This document shows, piece after piece, positions 44,113 through 52,877 of a stretch of 64,000 nt of DNA (position 1 is the first letter of the stretch; each line of letters starts with the position of its first letter). The notes below the pieces were generated by a model that was not told the DNA's origin, made no database searches, and worked only from the letters and a program-made list of their open reading frames with translations. Origin of the DNA: Blastococcus sp. CT_GayMR16 (lineage in GTDB: Bacteria; Actinomycetota; Actinomycetes; Mycobacteriales; Geodermatophilaceae); NCBI RefSeq assembly GCF_004570875.1, contig NZ_SPQK01000014.1:55296-119295 (forward strand), in the 5' to 3' direction. The position numbers and the translations under genes were made by a program.

Positions 44113-44308
44113 CCGGGCCGGGCAGGTAGGACAGTCGTGCTCGGCGACGCAGGATGACCTTGCGGGTGCCGTCGGCGTGCAGTTGGAGGCGGAGGAGCTC
44201 CCAGCCGCCGGTGTCCGCCTGCAGGCTCAACATCGTCGCCGCTGCGGACCGGGACGTGCCCGGCGGGATCCGCAGCGGCGCGTACTGGTAATCCGCGGCC
44301 GCCTCCAT
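44105..44308 (-). CDS. DUF5703-like small protein
   Basis: 67 aa. YQYAPLRIPPGTSRSAAATM followed by GGWELLRLQLHADGTRKVIL and a basic tail matches small actinobacterial DUF5703 proteins as I recall them. GTG 44314 would add two residues. Function unknown. Confidence 0.7.
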   Translation of the reverse strand: MEAAADYQYAPLRIPPGTSRSAAATMLSLQADTGGWELLRLQLHADGTRKVILRRRARLSYLPGPVI

Positions 44309-44427
44309 CGCCACGATTGTGCATGCCGGACGCCGATCGGTCACCAGGCCCGCTCCCGGCCTGCCCGAACGTGTCCGGAACCGCCAAGATGGACGACGAC
44401 CCGCAGCCCACCTCGAGGGGGGACGAC

Positions 44428-44697
44428 GTGACCGAGCCCGGCATCCCGAGCGATGTGCCCGACGCCGACCGCGCGGAGCAGGAGGCGTTGGTCGACCCGC
44501 CCGCCGTGACCTCCGCGGCCGACGCGTCGGCACCCGAGCTCGACGTCCCGGAGGCGGACGCCCTGGAGCAGCAGCTGTCCGCACGGCCCGGGGAAGCGGA
44601 CAGTCCGCTCCGGCCGGTCGGCGATCGTGAGGCCGACGACGCCGACGTCCTCGAGCAGGAGGTCGACGTACCCCTGGACGACGACGAGGAGAACTGA
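44428..44697 (+). CDS. Small acidic repeat protein, unknown
   Basis: 89 aa from GTG 44428, which has GAGGGGGG 5 nt upstream; an ATG at 44391 is a weaker alternative. It is very acidic, with degenerate repeats VPDADRAEQEALVD, VPEADALEQQLSA and READDADVLEQEV. Predicted to be disordered. Similar short acidic proteins with VPEADALEQ-like repeats are widespread in actinobacteria with no known role. Confidence 0.7.
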   Translation: MTEPGIPSDVPDADRAEQEALVDPPAVTSAADASAPELDVPEADALEQQLSARPGEADSPLRPVGDREADDADVLEQEVDVPLDDDEEN

Positions 44698-44700
44698 TCC

Positions 44701-45693
44701 TCAGGGGTCGATGAGCTGCAGCGCGCCGGTGGTCCGGCTGCCCACGAACACCCGCCCGGAACCGGGATCGACCGCGACGGTGTTGGGCTGCCGGACGGTC
44801 GGGAAGCGGGCGATTTCGGTGAGCCGGTCGCCGGCGGTGGACAACCCGACGACCTCGTTGGCGGCGGTCAGGGTCACCCAGAGCACCTGCGCCGTGCCGT
44901 CGTAGGCGACGCCGTACGGGGTGCCCGGCAGGTCGTAGGTCTCCGTGCGCGCGAGCGGCGTGGAATCGAACACCAGCACCGCGTCCCCGCGGGTGTCCGC
45001 GACCAGGAAACGCTGCCGAGCATCGGCCACGACGTGCGTGGGCCCGGCACCGGCCTCGGCCACGGTCTCCTGCTCGCCGGCGGGCACGTCGTAGGTCGTC
45101 AGCGTGAAGTCCGCGACGTCGACCACCCCGGCCAGTGCGCCGACCGCGGCGAGTCCGCCCGGCTGCGTCTGGCTGTCGATGGTCCGGGTCACCTCGCCGT
45201 CGGTGACGACCGACAGGGTGCCGCCCCGCTCGTCGGCGACCAGCCGCTGACCGCCGGCGACCTGGACCGCATCGTGGGGGTACTCGCCGACCTCGGTCTC
45301 GGTCGTGCTGCCGCCGGGGAGCGCCACCTCCACCAGGGTGTTCGAGTCCTCGGCCGGCACCAGGACGGGGCCGCCGGGCTCGGCCAGCTGCAGATGCCGG
45401 GCGTGGCCGGGCAGCGGCACCTCGCGGACCGTCGTCCCGGTCGCGCCGTCGACGAGCAGCAGCCGATCGGGATCGCGCACGGTGATGGCGAGCAGCCCGG
45501 TGACCGGGTCGAAGACCATGCCCTCGGGTTGGGGTCCGAGGTCGACGACGGTGCCCGCGGGCTCGGTCGTGAGGGGTGGTGAGTCGCCGGGTTCGGCCGC
45601 GCCGGGCCGGTCGTCGGCGGGCGGCGCGTCACCCGGAGAGCAGGCGGTGAGGGAGAGCGCGAGCAGGAGGACGGCGGTTCCGGCCCGCCGCAT
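44701..45693 (-). CDS. YncE-like beta-propeller lipoprotein
   Basis: 330 aa from ATG 45693. The signal MRRAGTAVLLLALSLTAC ends in a lipobox (LTAC), so the mature protein is anchored outside the membrane. Repeated blades such as PEGMVFDPVTGLLAITVRD, THVVADARQRFLVADTRGD, PYGVAYDGTAQVLWVTL and PNTVAVDPGSGRVFVGSR show the 40-residue spacing of a YncE/NHL-type seven-bladed propeller. Ligand unknown. Confidence 0.85.
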   Translation of the reverse strand: MRRAGTAVLLLALSLTACSPGDAPPADDRPGAAEPGDSPPLTTEPAGTVVDLGPQPEGMVFDPVTGLLAITVRDPDRLLLVDGATGTTVREVPLPGHARHLQLAEPGGPVLVPAEDSNTLVEVALPGGSTTETEVGEYPHDAVQVAGGQRLVADERGGTLSVVTDGEVTRTIDSQTQPGGLAAVGALAGVVDVADFTLTTYDVPAGEQETVAEAGAGPTHVVADARQRFLVADTRGDAVLVFDSTPLARTETYDLPGTPYGVAYDGTAQVLWVTLTAANEVVGLSTAGDRLTEIARFPTVRQPNTVAVDPGSGRVFVGSRTTGALQLIDP

Positions 45694-45832
45694 GCCGTCG
45701 GTCGTCACCTGCGGGGTTCGCACGCGCCGGTCCGGGCGGATGTCGACCTGTCGCCCTGTCGACGTCCCTCGATACGGCGACACGTCGACCGTGGTCGTGC
45801 GCGGACCAGGAGATCCATGATGATCTGCGACC

Positions 45833-46303
45833 GTGACGGCGGCGTGGGTGATCATCGGGCTGCTCGTCCTCGGCCTGCCGCTGCTGGCCTGGTGGGTCGG
45901 CGGCCGACGGGTCTGGAGCCGCCTGCGCCCCGGAGCCGAACACGATCCCTGGCGCGAGGCAGTCCGCGCGCACGGTCTGACCGGCGCCGAGGCGGCGCTG
46001 CTCGCCCGGGGGGTCCCGCGCGGGCGTCGCTTCGACGACCCGCGCCTGCGCCGCGCGGCGGTCGACTGGGCTCAGCTGCTGCTCGAGCAGGGGGCGCGCC
46101 GGCCACGCACCCGGCGGGGGCGGGTCCTGGTCGCGCTGGGATGCCTCTGGGCGGCAGGCGTGCTGGGCTTCCTCCTTGTCCGGGTGCTGATGGGCCATCC
46201 GGAGGACGTGAACTGGGTCAGCGTCGCCGTGTTCTCCCTGCTGGCGGTCTACGTCGTCCGCCGGCGCCGCGGCCTCCGCCGGACCGTCGCGCTGAACCAG
46301 TAG
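45833..46303 (+). CDS. Membrane protein of unknown function
   Basis: 156 aa. An N-terminal helix (VIIGLLVLGLPLLAWWVGG), a soluble middle with LTGAEAALLARGVPRGRRF, and two C-terminal helices (about 102-120 and 128-142). No recognised domain. Divergent from the propeller lipoprotein and convergent with the helicase gene. Confidence 0.7.
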   Translation: MTAAWVIIGLLVLGLPLLAWWVGGRRVWSRLRPGAEHDPWREAVRAHGLTGAEAALLARGVPRGRRFDDPRLRRAAVDWAQLLLEQGARRPRTRRGRVLVALGCLWAAGVLGFLLVRVLMGHPEDVNWVSVAVFSLLAVYVVRRRRGLRRTVALNQ

Positions 46304-46309
46304 TCGGCG

Positions 46310-48241
46310 TCAGCCCGACGTCTCGGCGAGCAGCGCGGCCAGCCGCGTGCGCCGGGGCCGGACGTCGACCTCCCGCACCGCCCGGGCGAGGGCGCCGCCG
46401 CTGGCGTGCACGATCGACAGGTGCTGCTGGGCCCGGGTGAGCGCGGTGTAGACCAGCGGGCGCGACAGCATCCCGCCGGCCTCCGGCGGCAGGACGACGA
46501 CGACGCCGGGCCACTCCGACCCCTGCGCGCGGTGCACGGTGATGGCCCAGCCGTGCCGCAGGTCCGACATCGCCTTCCCCGTCACGGTGACCGGCCCCGA
46601 CGCGAAGGTGACGTCGAGGGAGCCGTCCCCGGTCTTGGTCACCACGCCGACCTCGCCGTTGGCGAAGCCGATCGGTTCGAGCTCGAGATGGTTGGCCGTG
46701 GCCACGACGCGGTCGCCGACGTCGAATCCCCACACCGCCCCGTCACCGGGATTGAGCACCGCCTTCAGGGCCTTGTTCAGCTCGATCGTCCCGGCCGGGC
46801 CGCGGTGCACCGGCGTGACCACCTGCACGCCGGCCGGGTCGATCCCGAGCGCCCGCGGGATCGAGTCGGTGACCAGCTGGACCACCCGCCGCGCGGCCTC
46901 GGCGCTGCCGGTCGCCGGCACGACGACCACCTCGCGGTCGGGGGAGTCCACCGGCGGCAGCTCCCCACCTCGGACCGCGGTCGCGAGCCGGGCGATCGCG
47001 CCGCCCTCCGCCTGCCGGTACAGCGTGGTCAGCTCGGTGACCGGGACGACGCCGGAGTCGATGAGGTCGCCGAGCACGTGCCCCGGGCCGATCGAGGGCA
47101 GCTGCGCCGGGTCGCCGACCAAGAGCAGGTGCGTGCCGTCGGGGCAGGCCTCCAGCAGCGCCGCGGTCAGCTCGACGTCCAGCATCGACGCTTCGTCGAC
47201 GACGACGACATCGGCGTCCAGCGGCCATTCCTCGTTGCGGGAGAACCCACCGGTCATGCCCTGCGCGCCCAGCAGCCGGTGCACGGTGACCGCCGGGTGG
47301 TCGGTGAGCTCCTCGAGCCGCTTGGCGGCCCGGCCGGTGGGGGCGGCGAGCACGATGTCGGTGCCCTTGGCCCGCAGCAGTTTGACGACGGCGGCGACCG
47401 TGCGGCTCTTGCCGGTGCCGGGGCCACCGGTGAGCAGGCTGACCCCGGACTCCAGCACCTGGGCGACGGCGGCCGCCTGCGCGGTGTCCAGGCCCTTGGC
47501 CACGGTGCGCACCGATGCGGGGTCGGCGATCCGTTCCGCCGTGGCGGCCAGCCGGGCGATGGCCTCGGCGACCAGTTCCTCGGCCATGCCGTACCGGGCC
47601 AGCGACAGCGCCCGGAGCGCCGGGTCCGGATCGGTCGGCTCCGGCGGCTCGTGCTCCAGCACGTCGCCCGATTCGACGGCGGCGATGATCGCGGCGGCCG
47701 GGTCGCTGATGCCCTCGGCCTGCAGCGCCGCGACGACGAGGTCCGCGGGCAGCACGGTGTGCCCGTCGCGGGTCGCCGTCCGCAGGGTGAGCCCGACGAT
47801 CGCCCGTCCGCGCCGGCTGTCCTGCCGGTCGGCGCCCTTGAGCACCGCGATCGCCAGCCGGTCGGCGTCAGCGAGGCTCACGCCGTGCAGGCTGAGCAGC
47901 GCCCACGGGTCGTCGCGGAGCCGCCGGGCGGCGTCCGGTCCGAGCGTGTCGGCGACGCCGGCGGCGAGCTTCGCCTCCAGGCCGGCGCCCACGAGCAGCT
48001 CGACGACGTCATAGGTGGGCTGTGCGGACAGGAAGCTGGAGAAGAGCCGCTCCGCGCGCTGACGGCCGACCCGCGGCAGCTTGATCAGCCGGTCGGCCGA
48101 GACGGCGTCGGGTGCGGTGATGCCGGCGGCGGGGAGTTCTGCGGCCGTGCGCCGGCCCAGGCCCGGCCACAGCCCGGCGGCGCAGAAGGCGGCGAAGACC
48201 GGATCCCCGGTCACCACGGTGCCAGGTGCCGGCGCGGTCAT
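46310..48241 (-). CDS. RecD-like superfamily 1B DNA helicase
   Basis: 643 aa from ATG 48241, whose ATGA overlaps the upstream aldo/keto reductase stop. Helicase motifs: Walker A LLTGGPGTGKSRTVAAVV (I), VVVVDEASMLDVEL (II), LLVGDPAQLPSIGPG (III) and the C-terminal WAITVHRAQGSEWPGVVVVL (UvrD_C_2/V). The N-terminal 290 residues include helix-hairpin-helix-like segments (LPRVGRQRAERLFSSF), as in RecD2, which is a 5'-3' helicase without RecBC. Shorter than standard RecD2 (about 720-740 aa). Confidence 0.87.
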   Translation of the reverse strand: MTAPAPGTVVTGDPVFAAFCAAGLWPGLGRRTAAELPAAGITAPDAVSADRLIKLPRVGRQRAERLFSSFLSAQPTYDVVELLVGAGLEAKLAAGVADTLGPDAARRLRDDPWALLSLHGVSLADADRLAIAVLKGADRQDSRRGRAIVGLTLRTATRDGHTVLPADLVVAALQAEGISDPAAAIIAAVESGDVLEHEPPEPTDPDPALRALSLARYGMAEELVAEAIARLAATAERIADPASVRTVAKGLDTAQAAAVAQVLESGVSLLTGGPGTGKSRTVAAVVKLLRAKGTDIVLAAPTGRAAKRLEELTDHPAVTVHRLLGAQGMTGGFSRNEEWPLDADVVVVDEASMLDVELTAALLEACPDGTHLLLVGDPAQLPSIGPGHVLGDLIDSGVVPVTELTTLYRQAEGGAIARLATAVRGGELPPVDSPDREVVVVPATGSAEAARRVVQLVTDSIPRALGIDPAGVQVVTPVHRGPAGTIELNKALKAVLNPGDGAVWGFDVGDRVVATANHLELEPIGFANGEVGVVTKTGDGSLDVTFASGPVTVTGKAMSDLRHGWAITVHRAQGSEWPGVVVVLPPEAGGMLSRPLVYTALTRAQQHLSIVHASGGALARAVREVDVRPRRTRLAALLAETSG

Positions 48242-49218
48242 CCTTCCGACCGCCGTTCGGGATAGCTGAAGGGCGGCGCGGAGACGTCCTCCAGGGCGGT
48301 GCGGATCGCCGCAGGCAGCCGGACGCCGTCCGCGTCGAGCGAGGCCTGCAGCTGCTGGGCGGTGCGGGCGCCCACGATCGGCGCGACGACGCCGGGCCGG
48401 TCCCGCACCCACGCCAGCGCGACCGCCAGGGGAGTGGTGCCCAGGCCCTCGGCGGCGGTGATGACCGCCTCGACGATCCGGTCGGACGTGGCCGAGCGCA
48501 GCCCGTCGATGAAGCCCTGCCACTGCGGCGAGGCGCCGCGGGACTCCGTCGGGGTGCTGTGCCGGTACTTGCCGGTGAGCAGCCCTCGGCCCAGCGGCGA
48601 CCAGGCGAGCACCCCCATGCCCAGCGCCTCGGCGGCGGGGACGACCTCGCGCTCCACCCCGCGCTGCAGCAGCGAGTACTCGACCTGCGTGCTGATCAGC
48701 GGCGTGCGGCCGGGCCAGGCGCGCTGCCAGGTCGAAGCCTGCGCGGTCTGCCAGCCGGTGAAGTTGCTGACGCCGACGTAGCGGGCCCGGCCGGAGGAGA
48801 CGGCCAGGTCACAGGCGGCCAGCGTCTCCTCGAACGGCGTGCCCTCGTCCCAGGCGTGCAGCTGCCAGAGGTCGACGTAGTCCAGGCCCAGTCGTTCGAG
48901 CGAGGCGTCCAGCGCGGCCAGCAGGTGCCCGCGGGACGCCCCGCGCCCCATCGGCCCCGGCCCGGTCCGGCCCACGGCCTTGGTCGCGATCAGCACGTCG
49001 GACCGGGGGACGACGTCGGTGAGCAGGTGCCCGAGGGTCCGCTCGCTCTCGCCGTCGCAGTACACGTCGGCGGTGTCGACCAGCGTGCCGCCGGCGTCGA
49101 CGAACGCCGTCAACTGCATGGCGGCCTCGTCCTCGTCGGTGTCGCGGCCCCACGTCATCGTGCCCAGCGCCAGCCGGGACACGACCAGCCCGCTTCGTCC
49201 CAGCGCGCGTTGTTCCAC
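48238..49218 (-). CDS. Aldo/keto reductase (YhdN/Kvbeta type)
   Basis: 326 aa from GTG 49218. Tetrad: Asp and Tyr in LVDTADVYCDGESERTLGHL, Lys in VLIATKAVGR and His in DLWQLHAWDEGTP. ALGRSGLVVSRLALGTMTWG is the canonical AKR start; GVLAWSPLGRGLLTGKYR is the family loop. NADPH-dependent carbonyl reductase of unknown substrate. Its stop overlaps the helicase start, although the two are functionally unrelated. Confidence 0.9.
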   Translation of the reverse strand: MEQRALGRSGLVVSRLALGTMTWGRDTDEDEAAMQLTAFVDAGGTLVDTADVYCDGESERTLGHLLTDVVPRSDVLIATKAVGRTGPGPMGRGASRGHLLAALDASLERLGLDYVDLWQLHAWDEGTPFEETLAACDLAVSSGRARYVGVSNFTGWQTAQASTWQRAWPGRTPLISTQVEYSLLQRGVEREVVPAAEALGMGVLAWSPLGRGLLTGKYRHSTPTESRGASPQWQGFIDGLRSATSDRIVEAVITAAEGLGTTPLAVALAWVRDRPGVVAPIVGARTAQQLQASLDADGVRLPAAIRTALEDVSAPPFSYPERRSEG

Positions 49219-49321
49219 GACCGGCCAACCTACCGGCGTCGGGGTCGGCGCACCCGCGACCACCCGGACATCTGTGCGGCGCGGCGGATGATCCCCGGGC
49301 GGTGCTGCCAGGACGCCCGCC

Positions 49322-49335
49322 TAAGGTGTCCGCTC
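49322..49335 (+). promoter_or_regulatory. -10 box in front of the uppP leader
   Basis: TAAGGT (49322-49327), 8 nt, then GTG 49336. Transcription would begin at or just before that GTG, giving a leaderless upstream open frame before uppP. Confidence 0.5.
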
Positions 49336-49392
49336 GTGCCTGCCCGAGCCGCTGTCTCCCCGATCCGCCGCGACCTCCCCGGGAGGAACTGA
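49336..49392 (+). CDS. Putative 18-codon leaderless leader peptide upstream of uppP
   Basis: A GTG directly downstream of a -10 box opens an 18-residue frame (MPARAAVSPIRRDLPGRN). Its TGA (49390-49392) lies 2 nt before the uppP GTG, and the uppP ribosome site GGGAGGA lies inside the last codons. Terminating ribosomes would re-initiate on uppP, so the peptide could set uppP expression. It could also be chance. Confidence 0.4.
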   Translation: MPARAAVSPIRRDLPGRN

Positions 49393-49394
49393 CC

Positions 49395-50225
49395 GTGGGC
49401 TGGTTCGAGGCCGTCGTCCTGGGGGTCGTCCAGGGGCTGACGGAGTTCCTGCCGATCTCCTCCAGCGCGCACCTGCGGATCGTGGGCGAGGCGTTCGGCT
49501 GGGACGACCCGGGCGCGGCGTTCACCGCGATCACCCAGATCGGCACCGAGATCGCGGTGCTCCTCTACTTCCGCCGCGACATCGCCCGGATCGTCGTCGC
49601 CTGGCTCGGCTCGCTGGCCGGACGGCGGACGGGCGACCCCGACGCCCGCATGGGCTGGCTGATCATCGTGGGCAGCATCCCGATCGTCGTCCTCGGACTG
49701 CTGTTCCAGGACCGCATCGAGACGACGCTGCGAGACCTGCGGATCGTGGCGATCGCGCTGGTCGCGTTCTCGCTGATCCTCTACTGGGCCGACCGCGTGG
49801 GCGCGAAGAAGCGCGAGCTGGCCGACCTCACCGTCGGCCACGGCATCGCGTTCGGGCTGGCGCAGGCGGCAGCGCTCGTCCCGGGGGTGTCCCGCTCCGG
49901 GGGCACGATCACCATGGGGCTGTTCCTCGGGTACTCCCGTGCGGCCGCGGCGCGCTACTCGTTCCTGCTCGCGATCCCCGCCGTCCTCGGCTCCGGGGTC
50001 TTCCAGGCCTACGAGGCGCTCACCGGCGACGTCGCCGGGGAGACCGTCGCGTGGGGGCCGACGATCCTGGCGACCGTCATCGCCTTCGGCGTCGGGCTGA
50101 CCGTCATCGCCTGGCTGCTCCGCTACCTGGACCGCGGCAGCTTCACGCCGTTCGTCGTCTACCGCGTGGTGCTCGGTCTCCTGGTCCTCGCGCTGGTCGG
50201 TACCGGCGTCCTCGACCCGACGTGA
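49395..50225 (+). CDS. uppP: Undecaprenyl-diphosphatase
   Basis: 276 aa, eight membrane helices. Active-site motifs LTEFLPISSSAHLRI (ExxxPISSxxH) and LVPGVSRSGGTITMGL (PGxSRSG) are intact. It dephosphorylates undecaprenyl diphosphate to recycle the lipid carrier for cell-wall synthesis and confers bacitracin tolerance. GTG 49395 has GGGAGGA 7 nt upstream. It begins a conserved actinobacterial set with the phosphatase, DUF3090 and SCO1664 genes. Confidence 0.95.
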   Translation: MGWFEAVVLGVVQGLTEFLPISSSAHLRIVGEAFGWDDPGAAFTAITQIGTEIAVLLYFRRDIARIVVAWLGSLAGRRTGDPDARMGWLIIVGSIPIVVLGLLFQDRIETTLRDLRIVAIALVAFSLILYWADRVGAKKRELADLTVGHGIAFGLAQAAALVPGVSRSGGTITMGLFLGYSRAAAARYSFLLAIPAVLGSGVFQAYEALTGDVAGETVAWGPTILATVIAFGVGLTVIAWLLRYLDRGSFTPFVVYRVVLGLLVLALVGTGVLDPT

Positions 50226-50249
50226 GCCTGGGCGGGAGGGTCCGGTCAC

Positions 50250-50262
50250 TAGGATTCCTCCC
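50250..50262 (+). promoter_or_regulatory. -10 box for leaderless phosphatase gene
   Basis: TAGGAT (50250-50255), 7 nt, then GTG 50263. It gives this gene its own start independent of uppP. Confidence 0.6.
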
Positions 50263-50961
50263 GTGACGACCGTCCTCCTCCTGCGGCACGGCCGGACGAC
50301 GGCGAACGCCGGCGGGATCCTCGCCGGCTGGACCCCGGGCGTGCAGCTGGACGAAATCGGCATCGCGCAGGTCCAGGCGGTGGGGGAGCGGTTCGCGAAG
50401 GTGCCCCTGGCCGCGATCGTGAGCAGCCCCCTGGAGCGGTGCCTGCAGACCGCCGGTGCCGTCGCCGAGGGGCGCGACCTCGAGGTGCAGTCCGACGACC
50501 GGCTCGGCGAGGCCCGCTACGGGGACTGGACCGGCAAGGCCATCAAGGACCTGGTGAAGGACCCGCTGTGGAAGGTCGTCCAGCAGCACCCCTCGGCCGC
50601 GGTGTTCCCCGGTCCCGAGGGGGAGGGGCTGGCCCAGACGCAGGCCCGCGCCGTGGCCGCGGTGCGCGAGTGGAACGCGAAGCTCGGGCCGAACGCCGTC
50701 TGGCTCGCCTGCAGTCACGGCGACGTGATCAAGGCGATCCTGGCCGACGCGCTGGGGCTGCACCTGGACCAGTTCCAGCGGATCGTCGCCGACCCGGCCT
50801 CGGTCTCGGTCGTCACGTACACCGAGACGCGGCCGTTCGTCGTCCGGGTCAACGACACCGGTGGCGACGTCTCCGCGCTCATCCCGCCGCCCCCGAAGCG
50901 CCGCCGTCGGAAGGCCTCGTCCGACGCCGTCGTCGGGGGCGGGGCCGGCTCCGCCGTCTGA
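50263..50961 (+). CDS. Histidine phosphatase superfamily protein (MSMEG_4193-type)
   Basis: 232 aa. The phosphorylated His is in LLLRHGRTTANAG, partner residues in IVSSPLERCLQTAG and the second His in WLACSHGDVIKAIL. The MSMEG_4193/Rv2135c type is fixed next to DUF3090 and SCO1664 genes in actinobacteria; its physiological substrate is not established. The C-terminus ends in a Pro/Lys/Arg-rich tail. Confidence 0.88.
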   Translation: MTTVLLLRHGRTTANAGGILAGWTPGVQLDEIGIAQVQAVGERFAKVPLAAIVSSPLERCLQTAGAVAEGRDLEVQSDDRLGEARYGDWTGKAIKDLVKDPLWKVVQQHPSAAVFPGPEGEGLAQTQARAVAAVREWNAKLGPNAVWLACSHGDVIKAILADALGLHLDQFQRIVADPASVSVVTYTETRPFVVRVNDTGGDVSALIPPPPKRRRRKASSDAVVGGGAGSAV

Positions 50962-51013
50962 CCCTGCGGATGTGACCTCGGCGTCGTCCCGGCTCCCGGT
51001 CGGCCCGCCCGCG

Positions 51014-51025
51014 TAACCTGTGGCC
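51014..51025 (+). promoter_or_regulatory. -10 box that decides the DUF3090 start
   Basis: TAACCT (51014-51019), 6 nt, then GTG 51026. The alternative GTG 51020 abuts the -10 box, so 51026 is the start. Confidence 0.6.
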
Positions 51026-51577
51026 GTGCCCCGTCAGGTCCATCTCTTCGAACGCCCGACCCGGTTCGTCGCCGGCACCGTGGGCCAGCCCGGGGATCGC
51101 ACCTTCTACCTGCAGGCCTCGGACGAATCGGGCCGCACGGTCAGCGTCGCCCTCGAGAAGACACAGGTGCAGGTGCTCGCCGAGCGCATGGACGAGCTCC
51201 TCGACGAGGTCGCCGGGCGCGCCAACACGGTCATCCCGCCCGACGCCGACGTCGACGACCTGGACCCGCTCACCGCGCCGGTCGACGAGGAGTTCCGGGT
51301 GGCGGCCATGGGCCTGGCCTGGGACGGCAGCGCCGAGGCCGTCGTCGTGGAGGCCGTCGCGGCCACCGACGAGCCCATCGACGAGGAGGCCATCCTCTCC
51401 GACAGCGACGAGGGCCCCGACGCGCTCCGGGTGACGATCACCCCGATGGCCGCGCGCGCCTTCATCGCCCGCGCCCGCCGCGTCGTCGCCGCCGGGCGCC
51501 CGCCCTGCCCGCTGTGCTCGCTCCCGCTGGACCCGGCCGGGCACGTGTGCCCGCGGCAGAACGGCTACCGCCGCTGA
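51026..51577 (+). CDS. DUF3090 family protein
   Basis: 183 aa starting PRQVHLFERPTRFVAGTVGQ, the family's conserved opening, followed by FYLQASDESGRTVSVALEK. A zinc-ribbon-like Cys pair CPLCSLPLDP and a further Cys in GHVCPRQNGY end the protein. No known activity; always near SCO1664-type kinase-like and histidine phosphatase genes. Fourteen bases separate it from the next start. Confidence 0.9.
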   Translation: MPRQVHLFERPTRFVAGTVGQPGDRTFYLQASDESGRTVSVALEKTQVQVLAERMDELLDEVAGRANTVIPPDADVDDLDPLTAPVDEEFRVAAMGLAWDGSAEAVVVEAVAATDEPIDEEAILSDSDEGPDALRVTITPMAARAFIARARRVVAAGRPPCPLCSLPLDPAGHVCPRQNGYRR

Positions 51578-51591
51578 CCGGCGGCTCGACG

Positions 51592-52341
51592 ATGAGTGAG
51601 CAACCCGTCGATCCGGAGCTGCGCGCCCCGGCCGACGACGCCGAGGCGCTGCAGCTCCTCCGCGACGGCGAGATCGACCTCGAGGGGCGCCTGCTCGACG
51701 CGTCGAACGTGACCCTCGTCGGCGCCGTCCGCACCGCAACCCTGGCCGCCGAGTGCGTCTACAAGCCGGTGGCGGGGGAGCGGCCGCTGTGGGACTTCCC
51801 CGACGGCACCCTGGCCGGCCGGGAGATCTCGGCGTTCCTCGTGTCGGAGGCGATGGGCTGGCAGGTCGTGCCGCCCACCGTGCTCCGGGACGGTCCGTTC
51901 GGTCCGGGGATGGTGCAGCTCTGGATCGACGGCGACGAGGACGTCGACCTGCCGGCGTTCGTCCGCCGCGACGATCCGGCGCTGCGGCGCATGGCGGTCT
52001 TCGACGCGGTGGTGAACAACGCCGACCGCAAGGGCGGTCACATCATCCCCACGCCCGCGGGGCACGTGTACGGCGTCGACCACGGGATCTGCTTCTCGAT
52101 CGACCCGAAGCTGCGCACCCTGCTGTGGCGATGGGCCGGGAAGCCGCTGCCCGCGGAGGCGGTCGCGGTGCTGGAGCGCCTGGGCGACGAGCTGCGCGGC
52201 GACCTGGGGGAGGAGCTGCACGAGCACCTCACCCGGCGCGAGGTGCGCACGACGCAGCAGCGGGTCGCCGAACTGCTGCGCACCGGTCGGCACCCCGAGC
52301 CCAGCGGCGAGTGGCCCGCGCTGCCCTGGCCGCCCTTCTGA
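51592..52341 (+). CDS. SCO1664 family protein (phosphatidylinositol-kinase-like fold)
   Basis: 249 aa. ASNVTLVGAVRTATLAAECVYKPVAGERPLWDF is interrupted here for length; the ECVYKPVAGE part supplies the nucleotide-binding Lys, FDAVVNNADRKGGHII the catalytic Asp/Asn loop and VYGVDHGICF the metal-binding Asp of a PI3/4-kinase-like fold. Substrate unknown. It completes the conserved DUF3090 pair in the mshC neighbourhood. Confidence 0.9.
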   Translation: MSEQPVDPELRAPADDAEALQLLRDGEIDLEGRLLDASNVTLVGAVRTATLAAECVYKPVAGERPLWDFPDGTLAGREISAFLVSEAMGWQVVPPTVLRDGPFGPGMVQLWIDGDEDVDLPAFVRRDDPALRRMAVFDAVVNNADRKGGHIIPTPAGHVYGVDHGICFSIDPKLRTLLWRWAGKPLPAEAVAVLERLGDELRGDLGEELHEHLTRREVRTTQQRVAELLRTGRHPEPSGEWPALPWPPF

Positions 52342-52471
52342 GCTATGACATTGCGGTCCTCTGGACCGCACCGCGGCCACGAGCCGTCCCCGACTTACGC
52401 TGAGCCCCTTCCGGTCCCACCTCGGGGAGCCTCCGGCCCCCACTCGGCAGTCCGGCCCCGCAGGGCGGCTC

Positions 52472-52483
52472 TAGCCTCCGGCT
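52472..52483 (+). promoter_or_regulatory. -10 box for leaderless VOC gene
   Basis: TAGCCT (52472-52477), 6 nt, then ATG 52484. Confidence 0.55.
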
Positions 52484-52870
52484 ATGCCGCACAGAAGCCG
52501 CCTGTCCATCCTGTTGCTCGACCTGCCGCCGGAGCACCATGTCGCCGGCACCGACTTCTGGGCCGGGGCGACCGGGCGCACCGCCGAGCCGGACCACACC
52601 GACGAGAACTGGGCCTCGCTCGGCTCGTTCGCCGACGGGTGGCACCTGGAGATCCAGCGCACCGGCGAGGGGACGCCGCCCCGCTGGCACGTCGACATCG
52701 AGACCGACGACATCCCCGCCGAGGTGGCCCGCCTCGAAGCGCTCGGCGCCACGCGGCACCAGGACATGGGCTCCTTCTGGCAGCTGCTCGACCCGGCCGG
52801 CCTCGTCTTCTGCGTCGTGGGCATCCAGACCGGCGAGGCGTTCGACCACTACGCCGTTTCCTGGCCCTGA
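52484..52870 (+). CDS. VOC-superfamily glyoxalase-like protein
   Basis: 128 aa single VOC module pair: HVAGTDFWAGATGRTAEPDH in the first half, WHVDIETDDIPAEVARLEAL and GSFWQLLDPAGLVFCVV in the second. Metal ligands typical of glyoxalase I are only partly kept. Function unknown. It interrupts the conserved SCO1664-mshC spacing together with the next two genes. Confidence 0.8.
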   Translation: MPHRSRLSILLLDLPPEHHVAGTDFWAGATGRTAEPDHTDENWASLGSFADGWHLEIQRTGEGTPPRWHVDIETDDIPAEVARLEALGATRHQDMGSFWQLLDPAGLVFCVVGIQTGEAFDHYAVSWP

Positions 52871-52877
52871 GCGGCGG

